Source: Chrysomallon squamiferum (taxonomy: Eukaryota > Mollusca > Gastropoda > Neomphalida > Peltospiridae). Taken from it: a stretch of DNA of 64,000 nt. The notes beneath the pieces were generated by a model that ran no database searches, had not been told where the DNA came from, and worked only from the letters and a program-made list of their open reading frames with translations. Position numbers and translations under genes: made by a program. Positions 11,718-23,396 of this stretch are shown one piece after another. How positions within the stretch are numbered: the first letter of the stretch is position 1; the number at the start of each line of letters is the position of its first letter. The DNA lies in the NCBI GenBank assembly GCA_012295275.1, contig CM022677.1, forward strand, positions 761,871 to 825,870. Reading direction: 5' to 3'.

Positions 11718-14700
11718 GGCAGAACAGGTGCATCGATAGAGGTTGTTGTTATAGCAGTAGTATTGTAGTAATGTAGTTGTTACAGCATTAGTACTTGTAA
11801 TAATACTACTACTTGTTGTATAATGTTGTAGAATTGATATTTGAGTAAAGAAATACAGGAACAGGAGTAATGGTGAAGAGAGTAAAAAAAATCACTTTTT
11901 TTTATTATGGATTGTAATTTTAGTAATAGGAGTATTATTTCAATAACAGTTACCCTAGTTGAATAAGGAATAATAGTAAATATTAGTTACAGTAATGATG
12001 GTAATAAAAGAAGCATGTAGTGTTGCAGTAAATGTAGTCGTAGCAGTGTTTTATTTATTTTATATTTTTTACAGTATTGTATTTATTTATTTATTTACTG
12101 AAACTAGGCAGTCACCCACCATTGTTACTCTGATTCAGACATGGACATTGAAGCCGACCACGTCCATTCTTAAGTTGGAGAGTCTTACACCAGTCACCAA
12201 TCTCAACAGTCAAATATCAGGAGAAAAAACAAATTGAAAAACTTGAACATGCTAAAACCAGGGAAAGAAAAACACTGTGCATGGCAAAGACAAAAGGCTT
12301 GAAGTTTAGCAGCAGGTGACTTAGTGTACTTCCATTAGCATTGTTTTATTTCTTTTTAGCTTGTATTTGTACTAGGAGTAACCACAACAGTTTCATTTTT
12401 AACTCACAAAAATTGAGCCAAGAAGTACTGCATTTCATTGTATTTGTATAAAGGAGTGATATTCAGTTATGTGTGAAATCAGTTCATAAAGAAAAACAGA
12501 TTATTAATTTTGTTTAATGTGTTTCTGAATGAAAAATTCTTCTATAGCTTTAATTATGTTATTCAAATTCATCTTTATTTTAGACATATTTGTTATCTCT
12601 CTAATCTATTTAGATTTAATTAATATTTTATTTTTAATATTTACTTTATTTTATATATTTATTTTTTAAAATGCTGGCATTCAAGACTTCTCTGCGTGTA
12701 GATCATAAACATTTAAATTAATAGCAAATATAGATCTGACCTTCATTCCAGTGAAGAGTCTAACTAGAAGAAGTAATTAGTTTAGATTTGGGATTAAATG
12801 CCTCTTTGTTTAATTTTTATTTATGAATTTGTTTTTGTTTTTTCTCTATGAAATATATTCCTGTCACAGTTTTAGGCTCAGCATAAATAATTATTAGTAG
12901 CCGGGATGCCTGCCAAAACAGTCTGCTAGATCATTGTAGAAGTTCAAGATGACAGAGGAAATAAAAGAGAAATGTACTCAGTGAATACAGATAAAACGAA
13001 CTGTAAGCTGGAAACCATTTTGAGTTTGTTAACTGTGGCTAATCCAGCTTTACTTCCAAAATTGCTAAATAAGTAATCTTGTGCAAGCTGAAAATAAATA
13101 TTTCTGGTTTTGCAGGTGATTTTGAGAAAAAAAACTTGAAGCTGACAAATTCATCTGATCCAGTTACTAGTCAGACAGAGGAAATCAATAAAACAGAGAA
13201 CTGTTCTCAAGTAAGTGGTCTTGATATGTTTTATAGCAATACTTTTTTTTTTCTTCTATATGTTTTAAAACGAGCCATAATAATAATTTTATGGGAAATA
13301 TTAATTTCACACAGACTTAGTTAAAATGGTAGAATTCTCTTTATTTTGTTGTCTGTAATGCACGCCTATAAAAATTATATTTTTTATTAAGGTTTTAACT
13401 CATTAATTGTAAGGTTTGCTCAGGTAAAGGATTTAGTCTTTTTTAAAGTTATTTTTGCTGCTTCTTGAATGTTGCCATTATATCCAGTCCGTATTAAAAC
13501 ATTGTTAATAATTTTCCATGACTGAAATTTTTCTTCCCAAAGATTTTATTGTGCAAATGAATCAAATGCTCCTAGCCTGAAATAGGTAAACAAAATAATC
13601 ATTTAAATAATTTATGTTAAGATTTAGAATGATAAACTTGATGCTCATTTTTTATTTATTGTTAATTTATTTTTATTTTATTAATTTTTCTTTCTATATT
13701 TGTTTATTTAGATAAATCTGGCTAACAAAATCCACAAAATTGCCCAATCTTGAACAAATAGTAGGAAACAAGATAGTTGTTTAAATATAGCTATCATACC
13801 ACCAGCACAAACTTTGGATCCAGCATTTCAGAGGATTTTCTTGACCAGCTTGGAAGACCTTTCATGTAATCAGATACAAGACAGATCGGAGGATTTTATA
13901 CTTATGTGGTTTGCAGGGAAGGGATATTAATGTTTTTTTGTTAGCTTTTGTTTTCTTTATCAGCTCAAATAGCATTTTAAATAAATTATTAAAAAATATA
14001 TAATAGCAATAACAACAACCATCACCACAACAAAACAACAATAATAATAAACTAAAATAAAACAAAAACCTGTCAAAACCAGTACTTCATTTCTTGATTC
14101 TGTTTTATAAAAAGTCCTCGATATTCCTGAAAAATGTACGTTCCAAATGCACAGCCATCAAGTTGGTGGTAATTATGTTATAAACTGCCATTGATCAGGA
14201 AGACGCAGATGTAAATCCTTACAACTGTTTCCTACCAGTCAAATATGAGATGACTCAGAGTTTATTAGTTTCAGTTTTACTGTTGCAGTGTCTGCATTAT
14301 TTTGTTCAATTACTATTTTTTTAATCAGCTGGATCACTTCCTCGTTCAGGATTCAAATCTGTTAACTTTTGTTTTGTGTTAGAATAATATACATAAACTA
14401 ACTGATGAACTGAATGATATTCACAGATAATGTTTATTTTTTATGAATTTATTCAGCTGTCATTTACTGTTAGAAATTTTATTTTTTATTAAATATAACA
14501 AAAAGATCTGAAGGTATAAAGGACTTTTTTATGGTTTGAATTAATTATATCATCACATTTTAAAATGTTAAATATTTGTAATTAATTGGAATTCTCTTGA
14601 TCTTTTGGGATTAAAAGATTATTATTCTGGATAAATGTATTATTAACTTACATATTTAATCAGACCTAAAATTAGGTGTATAGAATCAGTTCTAAGTGTT

Positions 14701-15480
14701 CCAAAAAAGTAAAGTAATCAAAATGACTGAATTCACATACCTAGTGCAGAATGATATTAACATTTTGTTATTAGAACTGAAAAGCTTTGGTATCTATTAG
14801 TAAACTAATAAAGGACAGAACTTATTTAACTAAAATGCCTGTCATTTTTATAGGCTGGTGACAATGAATTCTTTTCAATTTACAGGTGGAAACTGTCAAG
14901 TCCATGTCAGATTTTGTATTTCTTTTAAACACTTGGTCAAAGACAGAGTTTTTCAGATCTCACAGTACAAGGCAGGTCAGTGCTGAAGATTCAGAGGAGA
15001 ATTCACAATTTTATGGATTTCAGCATAGAGAAATATTAGTGGTATTTGTATTATTATTATTATTACATTTTCATGGTATGTTTGTATTGCTTAACTTTTA
15101 AATATTTGATTTAATCAATGCAATCTTCTTGTTTAGTATTAGAAAATCTTTCATAAAGAAATATTTTTAAATATGTTTATGAATTTAATTATGAAAGACA
15201 ATTTTTCTTTTTAAATTGACCAGAATGTAAATTTTGTAGTGATACTTTTTCATAAATATATATTTTTTGTTTAAATTATTTGTGATTTATTATTAAAATT
15301 TATTACAATAAGAGACAGATGATATTTATTTATAATATTTCTTTCTAACATTACAGGCAATTAAACACAATCAAAAAATACTTATTATTCTATTAAATTT
15401 TATTATTTAATCTACAGGAAAGACAAGATTCTGGAATCAACTTCAGTTACAAGAATAGGGAGAAGAATTTAAACAGATGA
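11118..15480 (+). CDS. Candidate spliced gene, four phase-consistent exons, unrecognised
   Basis: Exon 1 runs from about 11118 to 11307, is acidic and Ser-rich (EAVAEAEQDETREGNIHESD) and ends in a GTAAGT donor in phase 1. Exon 2 is 13116-13210 (95 nt; TTTTGCAG acceptor, GTAAGT donor, phase 1 to 0; DFEKKNLKLTNSSDPVTSQT). Exon 3 is 14886-14975 (90 nt; VETVKSMSDFVFLLNTWSKT). Exon 4 is 15418-15480 and ends ERQDSGINFSYKNREKNLNR then TGA. All junction phases match, which is unlikely by chance. The start of exon 1 is uncertain: upstream, in another frame, lies a coil-like stretch (SKNNSQKVEQQVTSEFAALR), so a one-base indel may separate the two halves. I do not recognise the protein; it looks low-complexity and hydrophilic. 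Confidence 0.45.
12906..13076 (+). pseudogene. Coding-like ORF with an internal TAG, unrecognised
   Basis: From ATG 12906 the frame reads MPAKTVC, a TAG at 12927, then a good globular-looking sequence (TNCKLETILSLLTVANPALL) to TAA at 13074-13076. It lies in the intron before exon 13116-13210. It may be a decayed or alternative exon. The family is unknown. Confidence 0.3.
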
Positions 15481-16145
15481 AGTATCTACTGATATGGAAC
15501 AATTATTATTCACAAAAGATGGATTTTTCTTTCCAAAGCAGTTTTCAGAGAAAATGTTGACAGTACACATCAGTGTTGACTGATTATTCTCCAGTAGTTA
15601 ACAGTGGATGATTCTTGGTTATTATGGAAGGGAACAAAAACTTCCACTGTAATGACTAATGACACTGCAAAAGCTATGTGTGTTTCAACATTACAAATAG
15701 AAGAAATGAAAATATGTGGAGCAATGATATTTACAGATAGACATTAATGTTGTTTTCATAAACAATATTAGCAAGTTTAGAGCTACTATAAGTGATTTAA
15801 AGGAAAGTAGAGATGATTGACAGAGATATGAGACTGACTGTCTGATGAAAGGTTAACAGGTAAAAAGATACACAGAAAGAAAAGAGGGAGATATTATTGA
15901 TAGACTGATAGTCAGATCAGTAGAAGTTAACAAGTAAATTGATAGATGTAGATGAATTGAGGCAGATAGTTAAACATGTCAGTGTCTATCTATCTATTCT
16001 GTGTTTTCTTCTTTCTGTCATGTGTGTTTGTGTGCCAGGCTGAGAGTGTAGACATACAGTAAAATACATAGGTTGTAATGTAGCTATCTAGGCATAATTG
16101 TTATGTATGTAGGTAGTTTGACAGGGAATTAGCAATACGTAACTG
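15481..16145. other. Sequence after candidate stop codon, up to scaffold gap
   Basis: AT-rich, possible 3' UTR of the preceding gene. It ends in TAGCAATACGTAACTG directly at the N run. The reverse complement of that 16-mer is found just beyond the gap. Confidence 0.4.
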
Positions 16146-16345
16146 NNNNNNNNNNNNNNNNNNNNNNNNNNNNNNNNNNNNNNNNNNNNNNNNNNNNNNN
16201 NNNNNNNNNNNNNNNNNNNNNNNNNNNNNNNNNNNNNNNNNNNNNNNNNNNNNNNNNNNNNNNNNNNNNNNNNNNNNNNNNNNNNNNNNNNNNNNNNNNN
16301 NNNNNNNNNNNNNNNNNNNNNNNNNNNNNNNNNNNNNNNNNNNNN
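16146..16345. other. Assembly gap, exactly 200 N
   Basis: Two other runs in the window are also exactly 200 N, so the size is a placeholder and not a measured length. Confidence 0.98.
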
Positions 16346-16589
16346 TTGTTATACTTCGTTCAGTTACGTATTGCTAGTAGATTATTTTTTGCAATAAAAG
16401 AAATATTTGTAATGCTGGAATATCTTCACGGACAAATATGGTAAGGAGATATACTCTTCTTATTAAGGAAGGGTTTATATAATTAGGGAAGTTCCATTAT
16501 TTAATAAACTTAAAACACTGGGGGTTTAAGTAACTCTTAATTGGTATTGAAAGCTTCAAAATAAATTCAGAAAGGCTATCTGCAGAGCT

Positions 16590-16660
16590 GTAGCTATGGG
16601 TGTATAAGTAGCGGCACGCGTTTTGAACGACATCTCTTTGATCAGTCAGAGTCTCATTAT
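16590..16660 (+). promoter_or_regulatory. Leader with TATA-like box, present three times
   Basis: GTGTATAAGTAGCGGCACGC followed by GTTTTGAACGA occurs here, at 28138-28166 and at 47851-47880. A TATA-like TATAAG with a downstream TCAGTC (initiator-like) in the first two copies suggests an element or LTR-type promoter. This is inference only. Confidence 0.3.
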
Positions 16661-18933
16661 TGAACCGTCCTTTTTTTCGTGAGATTCGCTCGGTCAGATT
16701 CGCTCAGATTCGCTTCAAAGTTTCCGTTTTACTACACAAGGAATAATTGTTGAATTTTCTCACTTGGGATTGCCTTTCATTTATTCTTGCAAATTCGTTC
16801 CATTTTGTGCACTTGATACGAATACTTGGGAAAAAGCGCTCTTAGGATTACGTTATACACGATCGCCAAACAGCAAAAGTAGTGAGATCCCTGACCAATC
16901 AACGACGAACTAGCTTCAGCCAGTAGAAATCCAGTCTCAACAACAACCTGTCGACCAAGCAAATTCGAGATATCTCCAACCAATCAGAATCCACAGTCCC
17001 AACAGCAACCCGACGAGGGAAGGAACAAACATTACTGCCAGCAATCGGGGATTATTTGTTTATCTGTTAAATTTCCCAAATTAGGATTCCACTTCAAATT
17101 CGAGCTTAGAACATTCGACATCAAATTTGGTAAGAAAAGGAATCCTATCCTCCCAGCACGTCATAATCACTTTCCTAGCTCGAAACTTTAAAACTCCTCT
17201 TATCTCTCCATCTATCAACCTCAAACCCTCTCCCCAGTGCTAATTTTAAATAGATAACTTTGTTTATTGCTCTTTTCTGTAGTGTCATTACTGTTGAAAT
17301 TTTAATTATATTGAATATTTAATTTATTAAAAAAAAAAAAAAAAAAAAAAACGTGATGTAATACCCCCTGAAATGCTAACTATACACGTGCCTCTATGGA
17401 ATGAACTTTTTTCTTTGTTATTTGTTTCTCTTCATATTTTTATGATATCCAAGACATGAAGCTCTGTGACAGTCAATTTGTTAGCGACAGGACAGACACA
17501 GTTTAGTGAATATCAGAAAATAGTTACAACAGACGACAACGTACAAATAACCGCATTACAGCGTCTGCATTGATACTACTACCGATCCAACAACGACAAC
17601 AACCTCAACCATAACAACAGCAAGAACTACTACAACTATTATTGAAATTACCGCCTCTACTACTAATTCCGCAATTACTGCTACTAACACTGCTTGATAC
17701 TTCTAATAATAATAAAAGTAGTAGTAGTAATAATAATAACAATAATATATGTATGTATGTATGTATGTTTGTATGTATGTATGCATGTATGCATGTGTTA
17801 TTTTATTCTAGTACAGACAAAATGGTTATTGGTAATTTCAATTGTTTTGCGAAGGAGTTTGACTTTTCATATAATTTAAAATTTCACTGCTACCTCTTTT
17901 TCTTTCCTTCATCCATTGATATAAAAGAGAATAAAATTAAATTAAAAATATAATAATAAATATTAATGAAAATAAAAATAAATGTAATAATAGTAAAGAA
18001 ATAATAGAAACAGAAATAAAAATAGAGGGAAAAAATGAAGAAGAAACGTACAGAAATTCTGATGACAAGGAAACATAGGGGAAATGAAAATAATAAAACA
18101 ATTAATAATAAATTACAAAAAAAAGAAAGACTGCAAACAAGTCAAGATGATAATGGAAATGGTTTGGGCGAAATTAGTTAAATATTTTATATTGACTTTT
18201 CAGTAAAAGTTCTTAATATCTTTTGAAGAAGAGGAAGTAGCTAATAAAAATAAGTTTTTTTTTTTTTTTTTTTTACGTTCATAACATTTGAGTCGACTTG
18301 CATATATTGTTAGACTTTCCCCTGATGCAGTGAATTCATTTATTGACTTTTATTTCAAGTTCTAAAAATGTATATTTATGGAAAGAATGTAGAGAATGTA
18401 CGGAAAAGAGAATACTGAAATAAAGAAAGAATGAAAGAAAGAATGAAAGACAGACAGAATGAAAGGTAGAAAGATAAAAAGAAACAATAAATATATCGTA
18501 GAATTGAAAAAAAAAAGTTAATTATGTTAACTTAAAAAAGTTGATTTTAATGTAATAATAGTATTGATGATGATAATAATAATGACGATGATGATCATGT
18601 TGATAAACAATTAATAGTATTCTAACATGCCTGTTTGACATCCATTTAAGAAATGAGCCAGTTCACTGCCAAGTCAACCAAATAACAGCTAGAGTAGACA
18701 CACAGTTTTAGTGTTGGGTGATAAAGAGTTGTCTGCTTCACGGATCACTAAACACGTGAAGAACCTCACTGATTATTAATTTCGTGCGTCGACAATTATT
18801 TCAAATGTCGTGCATGATTTCATCTGCGTTTGCGTGTGTTTTCGTATTAAACAAAAAATGATGCCAGACAATAACTAACAACAACATCAACAACAGCAGA
18901 AGCAACAACAACAACAACAACGGCAACAAGACC

Positions 18934-18988
<55 letters not shown>

Positions 18989-19600
18989 GTAATAATAATA
19001 TTCATTAAGATGATCAAGACGATTATGATAAATTCAGAAACAAAAATAAATTAATAATGAATAAATAAATAAATCAATAAATAAATTAAATAAATAAAAT
19101 AAAAATACAATGTAAACGATGGGACATCAGTCTTTTCCGAAATGTTTGGCAATCACCAAGTTCAGTAGAGTTGTCTACCCTAAATAAAGACAGTCCATTG
19201 CTCTCCTTTTCAAAGAATCAAATAAATAAGTATACACACAATAACAGTCCTAATAACGATTAATATTTGCAGTTTCATTTCAGTGGATAAACAATCATTA
19301 GTTAAAATGCTCCGTATCACAGCTTAGTGGTTTTTTTCTACATTTTGTCGACGTTTATATCGTAAATACTTTTTTGGTATCTAAATAAACGTTATTTAAA
19401 ACACTACATTAAGCAAGACTGCACAGATATGTACTTAGCCAGAGAGGGTTACGAGATTTTACTTGAAACGGTATGACTTTTTTTGGGGGGAGGGGGTTGA
19501 AATATTTATCATGTTATGAAATGAATTATGAAATAAGCCTCAGTCTGTGGTGGTTTTTAGAATGTTGACAAGTTAATCGAATGCAACAGAAAGAAAAGTG
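16661..19600. other. Non-coding part of duplicated segment, copy 1
   Basis: No gene seen. It holds a poly-A run near 17331-17351, (ATGT)n at 17749-17800, poly-T near 18257-18274 and (AAT)n at 18937-18988. The homologue is 28190-31130. Confidence 0.6.
18937..18988. repeat. (AAT)n microsatellite, copy 1
   Basis: The matching run is at 30463-30518, slightly longer in copy 2. Confidence 0.9.
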
Positions 19601-19732
19601 GCATGATACTGTGGACAATTAAACTATATTTTTTCCGTTTATTTATCCGCCCATCCTTCTGTCATCCATACACCCATCCATCAGTCACTCTCAGTCTGTC
19701 TTGGTGTGTATGTGTCTGTGTGTGTGTCTGTC

Positions 19733-19930
19733 TGTCCATCTATCTATCTCTCTCTCGCTCTCTATCTATCTATCTATCTATCTCTCTATTTACCTATTTG
19801 TCTATCTCTCTGTATGTCACTCTATCTGTCTATCTATCTGACTTTCAGTCTGTGTATTTCTGTCTTTCTCTCTGTCAGTCTTTCTGTCTGTCAGTCTTTC
19901 TGTCTGTCTGTCTATCTATCTATTCATCTA
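19733..19930. repeat. (CTAT/CTGT)n microsatellite, copy 1
   Basis: An imperfect tetranucleotide array that keeps frames open and yields Ser/Leu/Tyr-rich nonsense peptides. The same array is at 31262-31460. Confidence 0.9.
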
Positions 19931-20170
19931 TCAAATCTGTCTCCAACTATTCTAATCTGTCTATCAAACCTCTGATACATGATAAATTTTGCAGTTTCGT
20001 TCACAATGATGAACCTATTCTTCAAGACAGAGATTTCAAATTCTCGTCAGCAAAACTTTCTGTTTTCATTTAGCTCGTGGAAAGATAAAGCTAAAAGTTT
20101 AATTTACTTTAGCTGCAAACAGATCTTCCCAGGCGGTTTATCTTTTACATTTTCCGTCTTCTTCCAACAG

Positions 20171-20313
20171 TCCGTCTCGCGACTGTTGGACGACACATTA
20201 TTCCACACCCGGCTGTCTGATGAGATCACCTTCGTCAGGGCCGAGTCGGACAGCTCACTCATCAAACTGGGTACGAGCATGGAACTGATGCCCAACCCCA
20301 CAGAGTGTCAAAG
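20171..20313 (+). CDS. Exon-like stretch within duplicated segment, copy 1, unrecognised
   Basis: A pyrimidine-rich acceptor (TTCCGTCTTCTTCCAACAG) precedes 143 GC-richer bases reading SVSRLLDDTLFHTRL, then SDEITFVRAESDSSLIKLG and MELMPNPTECQ. A GTGTGT donor follows, in phase 2. Composition and reading differ sharply from the AT-rich surroundings, so this looks like a genuine host exon, either carried inside the duplicated unit or captured. I do not recognise the parent protein. The family A element begins within about 10 bases downstream. Confidence 0.5.
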
Positions 20314-20636
20314 GTGTGTGTCACACTAGAGAGGTGTACAAAGGAACCTCATGAAAGGAGAGGACCCACACCCGCAAAACCCACAAATCCCGATAACCCC
20401 ATCGAACAGGCTTACTCGCAGGACAAAACAAGTAGCCAAGCCATCCATAGACAAATGGACAAGACGGTGGCTTACGGCACCTGGGGGGATACACTTTCAG
20501 TGCAGAACCCCTAAAACAGACAAACATAAAAAAACAAAAACAAAAAAGAAACAGAAACTAGTCACGGAAACAACAAAACAGACACCAAACAGAAACGATT
20601 TCTTAGCAACACCAACCAAAACAAATCCGACCACAC

Positions 20637-20865
20637 AGAGACAAAATACAAGCACCGACATGACAGCCCCACGAAACAAACTCCCCAACACTCACCCAAA
20701 GTAGTAATCAACACAGAGACAGAAATACAAGCACCGACATGACAACCCCACGAAACAAACTCACCAACACCCCCCCAAAGTAGTAATCAACACAGAGACA
20801 GAAATACAAGCACCGACATGACAACCCCACGAAACAAACTCACCAACGCTCCCCCAAACTCAACA
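20637..20865. repeat. 79-bp tandem repeat, about 2.8 units, copy 1
   Basis: The unit starts AGAGACAGAAATACAAGCAC and ends AGTAGTAATCAACAC. It lies in the 5' part of element A1. The counterpart is at 32166-32395. Confidence 0.85.
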
Positions 20866-21039
20866 CCTCAACAACAAAACAACACCCCACAAAAAACACC
20901 CACTACACAACACAAAGGTTACACGCAATAGCAACAACAACCACCACAACAACAGATCACTCCTTAAGAAAAACTGATACAAATAAAATCTGGCAAAGAA
21001 ACAACAAAACAAACACTAGAAACGCTAAAGAAAGAAAAC

Positions 21040-22050
21040 TCAGACGTGATGATTCAGAACATCACGATCTGGAACAACGAGGATTCTTTGGCTTCTTTCA
21101 CAACACTAACTGCACCACGAGAGGAGGAGTGGCGACTTATGTCAGAAATGAACTATCCTACTCACGTATCCCACTAACCAATCACCACCCCAACATAGAG
21201 ACACTTGGGATAACAATCCATGGCCAGGCTGAAGACATTAACGTTTTCAACTACTACACTCACCCAGGCAAAAATCACTACAACATAACACTAGAACACT
21301 ACACTAAAAGCATTCCCTCTAAATATATCGACAACTCCATCAAACTAGGGGACTTCAACAGCAGAAACCACCTATGGGGATCCTCTAGTACATGCAAACA
21401 GGGAACCATCATCAAAAATGTACGGATCTTAACAAACACATATGTCTGAACGATGGCACGCCAACCTTCCTATCAGACATACACAACACCTGGTCATGCC
21501 TTGATATCTCAACAGTGTCTGAAAAAATAGCCTCTAAATGTGAATGGACAGTCCTTAACAATCTCAATAGCGATCACCTACCAATACTAATCTCATACAA
21601 CACTGAAAATAACTGGAAAGAGGTACCAATAAACAAACACAAATGGAACTTCACGAAAGCCAACTGGACTGAATTTAAAAAGCAATGTCTGGAAACAGAT
21701 CCCAAACTCATTCGAAGCAATAATATTGACACTTTTAACCAAAATTTAACTGGCTGAATAATTAGCATTGCCAATAAAACTATTCCAAATTCTAATTGTA
21801 AATACAAAAATAATTCAGTCCCTTGTGGAGTGAAGAACTAAAACTCCTTACAACGGCACACAACAAACATCGCAAAACATATCAAAAAAATAACTCAGCA
21901 ACCAACCTCGCAAACCTCAAAATGAGTAAAAACAAAGTCTCACAAGCCGTGCTAAATGCAAAAAAAGAATCGTGGAAAACCTTCTGCACCTCTATCAACA
22001 AAAACACGTCTAGTAAGGAAATTTGGGCCAAAATTAAACGCATACAATGA
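21040..22050 (+). pseudogene. A1 endonuclease (APE type) and linker, broken
   Basis: Endonuclease motifs are visible: GDFNSRNHLWG (Asp/Asn) and NSDHLPIL (Asp-His). The N-terminal catalytic segment is damaged: the frame reads IQN where the family has IQE, followed by a deletion before FFGFFHNTNCTTRGG. The frame shifts after CKQGTII (about 21413). A stop follows FNQNLT (21755), and another shift lies near 21830. Function would be nicking the target for reverse transcription, but this copy is inactive. Confidence 0.8.
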
Positions 22051-22249
22051 AACCAATTAGCAAGAACACACTACTAGTCCGTAACAAAAACTTCCATACA
22101 AACAAAGAGAAAGCCGCTGCTCTGGGAGATGTCTTTAAAAACAACTCGAGTACAAACAACTTTCCCCCCAAATTTAGAAAAAATTAAAAATAAATTAGAA
22201 ACAGTCAACAAAATCCCACCTGACTCAAAAATCTCAGGAACGAAATACA

Positions 22250-23054
22250 ATATTCCCTTCACATCCAAGAAATGACAGCGGCTTTCTCCGACCGTAAAGG
22301 AACAGTCCCCGGGCCAGACAAATTCTTCTACCTTTTATTTCAAAACATGCCCACAGACATGCTAAATCTATTTCTGGAACTCTATAATACTATCTGAAAG
22401 GAAGGATACCTTCCCCTCAAATGGAAGCATGCTGAAGTCTTCAGCCTTCCAAAACAGGGTAAGGACATTTCCAACCCCTCCAACTATCGTCCTATCTCAC
22501 TAACGTCCTGTGTCTGCAAAACCATGGAGGCTATGGTCAACACACGCTTAACACACCTTCCGAAATTTTTTTTAATAATTTCGACCTTTCAAAGTGGCTT
22601 CATAAAGAACCACTCCACAAGCGACCACATAACCAGATTACAATCTGAAATCTCCGAATCTTTGTTTACTGGACAAAAAGTGGTAGGAGTGTTTGTTGAC
22701 ATAGGAAAAGCCTATGATATGGTCTGGAGACATGGTCTTCTAATCAAAGTCTACAAAAGAGGCCCTATGTTCGGCTTTAGAGAAGCATTCTTGAAAAACA
22801 GATCCTTTACGGTCAATGTAGACGAAAACTTCTCAGACAGCTTGGATTTGGAGAATGGGATCCCCCAGGGTTCAGTTATCGCCCCTACTCTTTTTAGCAT
22901 TTTTATTAATGACCTAGCACATACTCTAGCAACTAACTCGAAAACTGCAACTGATCTTAGTATAGGACTATTTGCGGATGACACAGCCTTTTGGCGTGCT
23001 GGAAACTGTTTTAAACGAATCAAAACAGATATGCAAAAAGACTTAAATAACTAA
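22250..23054 (+). pseudogene. A1 reverse transcriptase core, broken
   Basis: The catalytic palm motif LFADDTAFW is intact and NGIPQGSVIAPTLFS is present. The first palm motif reads VFVDIGKAYD, where A2 has Glu in place of Gly. A TGA interrupts YNTI/KEGYLP near 22396. The core ends KDLNN then TAA, a stop shared with A2. Confidence 0.85.
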
Positions 23055-23396
23055 CAAAAATGGGCGGAAACCTGGGGAGTCACTATCTCCCAATCCAAGA
23101 CTGTCACCATAACCTTTGGGAGAAACGCTAACAAGAAACATAATATAATAGACCTACATTACAACAACACAAAAATCCCACAAGTAAACGCAGTCAAAAT
23201 TCCTGGGAGTCACCTTCGACAGGTGTCTTACCTTCAAACATCACATCACCAACACACTCAACACATGCACAAAATACATGAATTTACTGAAAGTGCTTTC
23301 GAACGCCAAATGGGGAGCTGACAGAAAATCTCTCTTGATGGTGTTCGAAGCACTAGTAGTGTCAAGACTCCAGTATGGGTCCCAGGCGTTCAGCGT

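Noticed and set aside
12118-12322. Possible exon after a GGCAG acceptor (DSDMDIEADHVHS)
   Set aside because: A stop follows within 20 codons in that frame and the other frames do not connect in phase; kept out of the gene model.
19603-20073. 156-codon ORF rich in Ser, Leu and Tyr (and its twin at 31132-31602)
   Set aside because: Translation of a CTAT/CTGT microsatellite.
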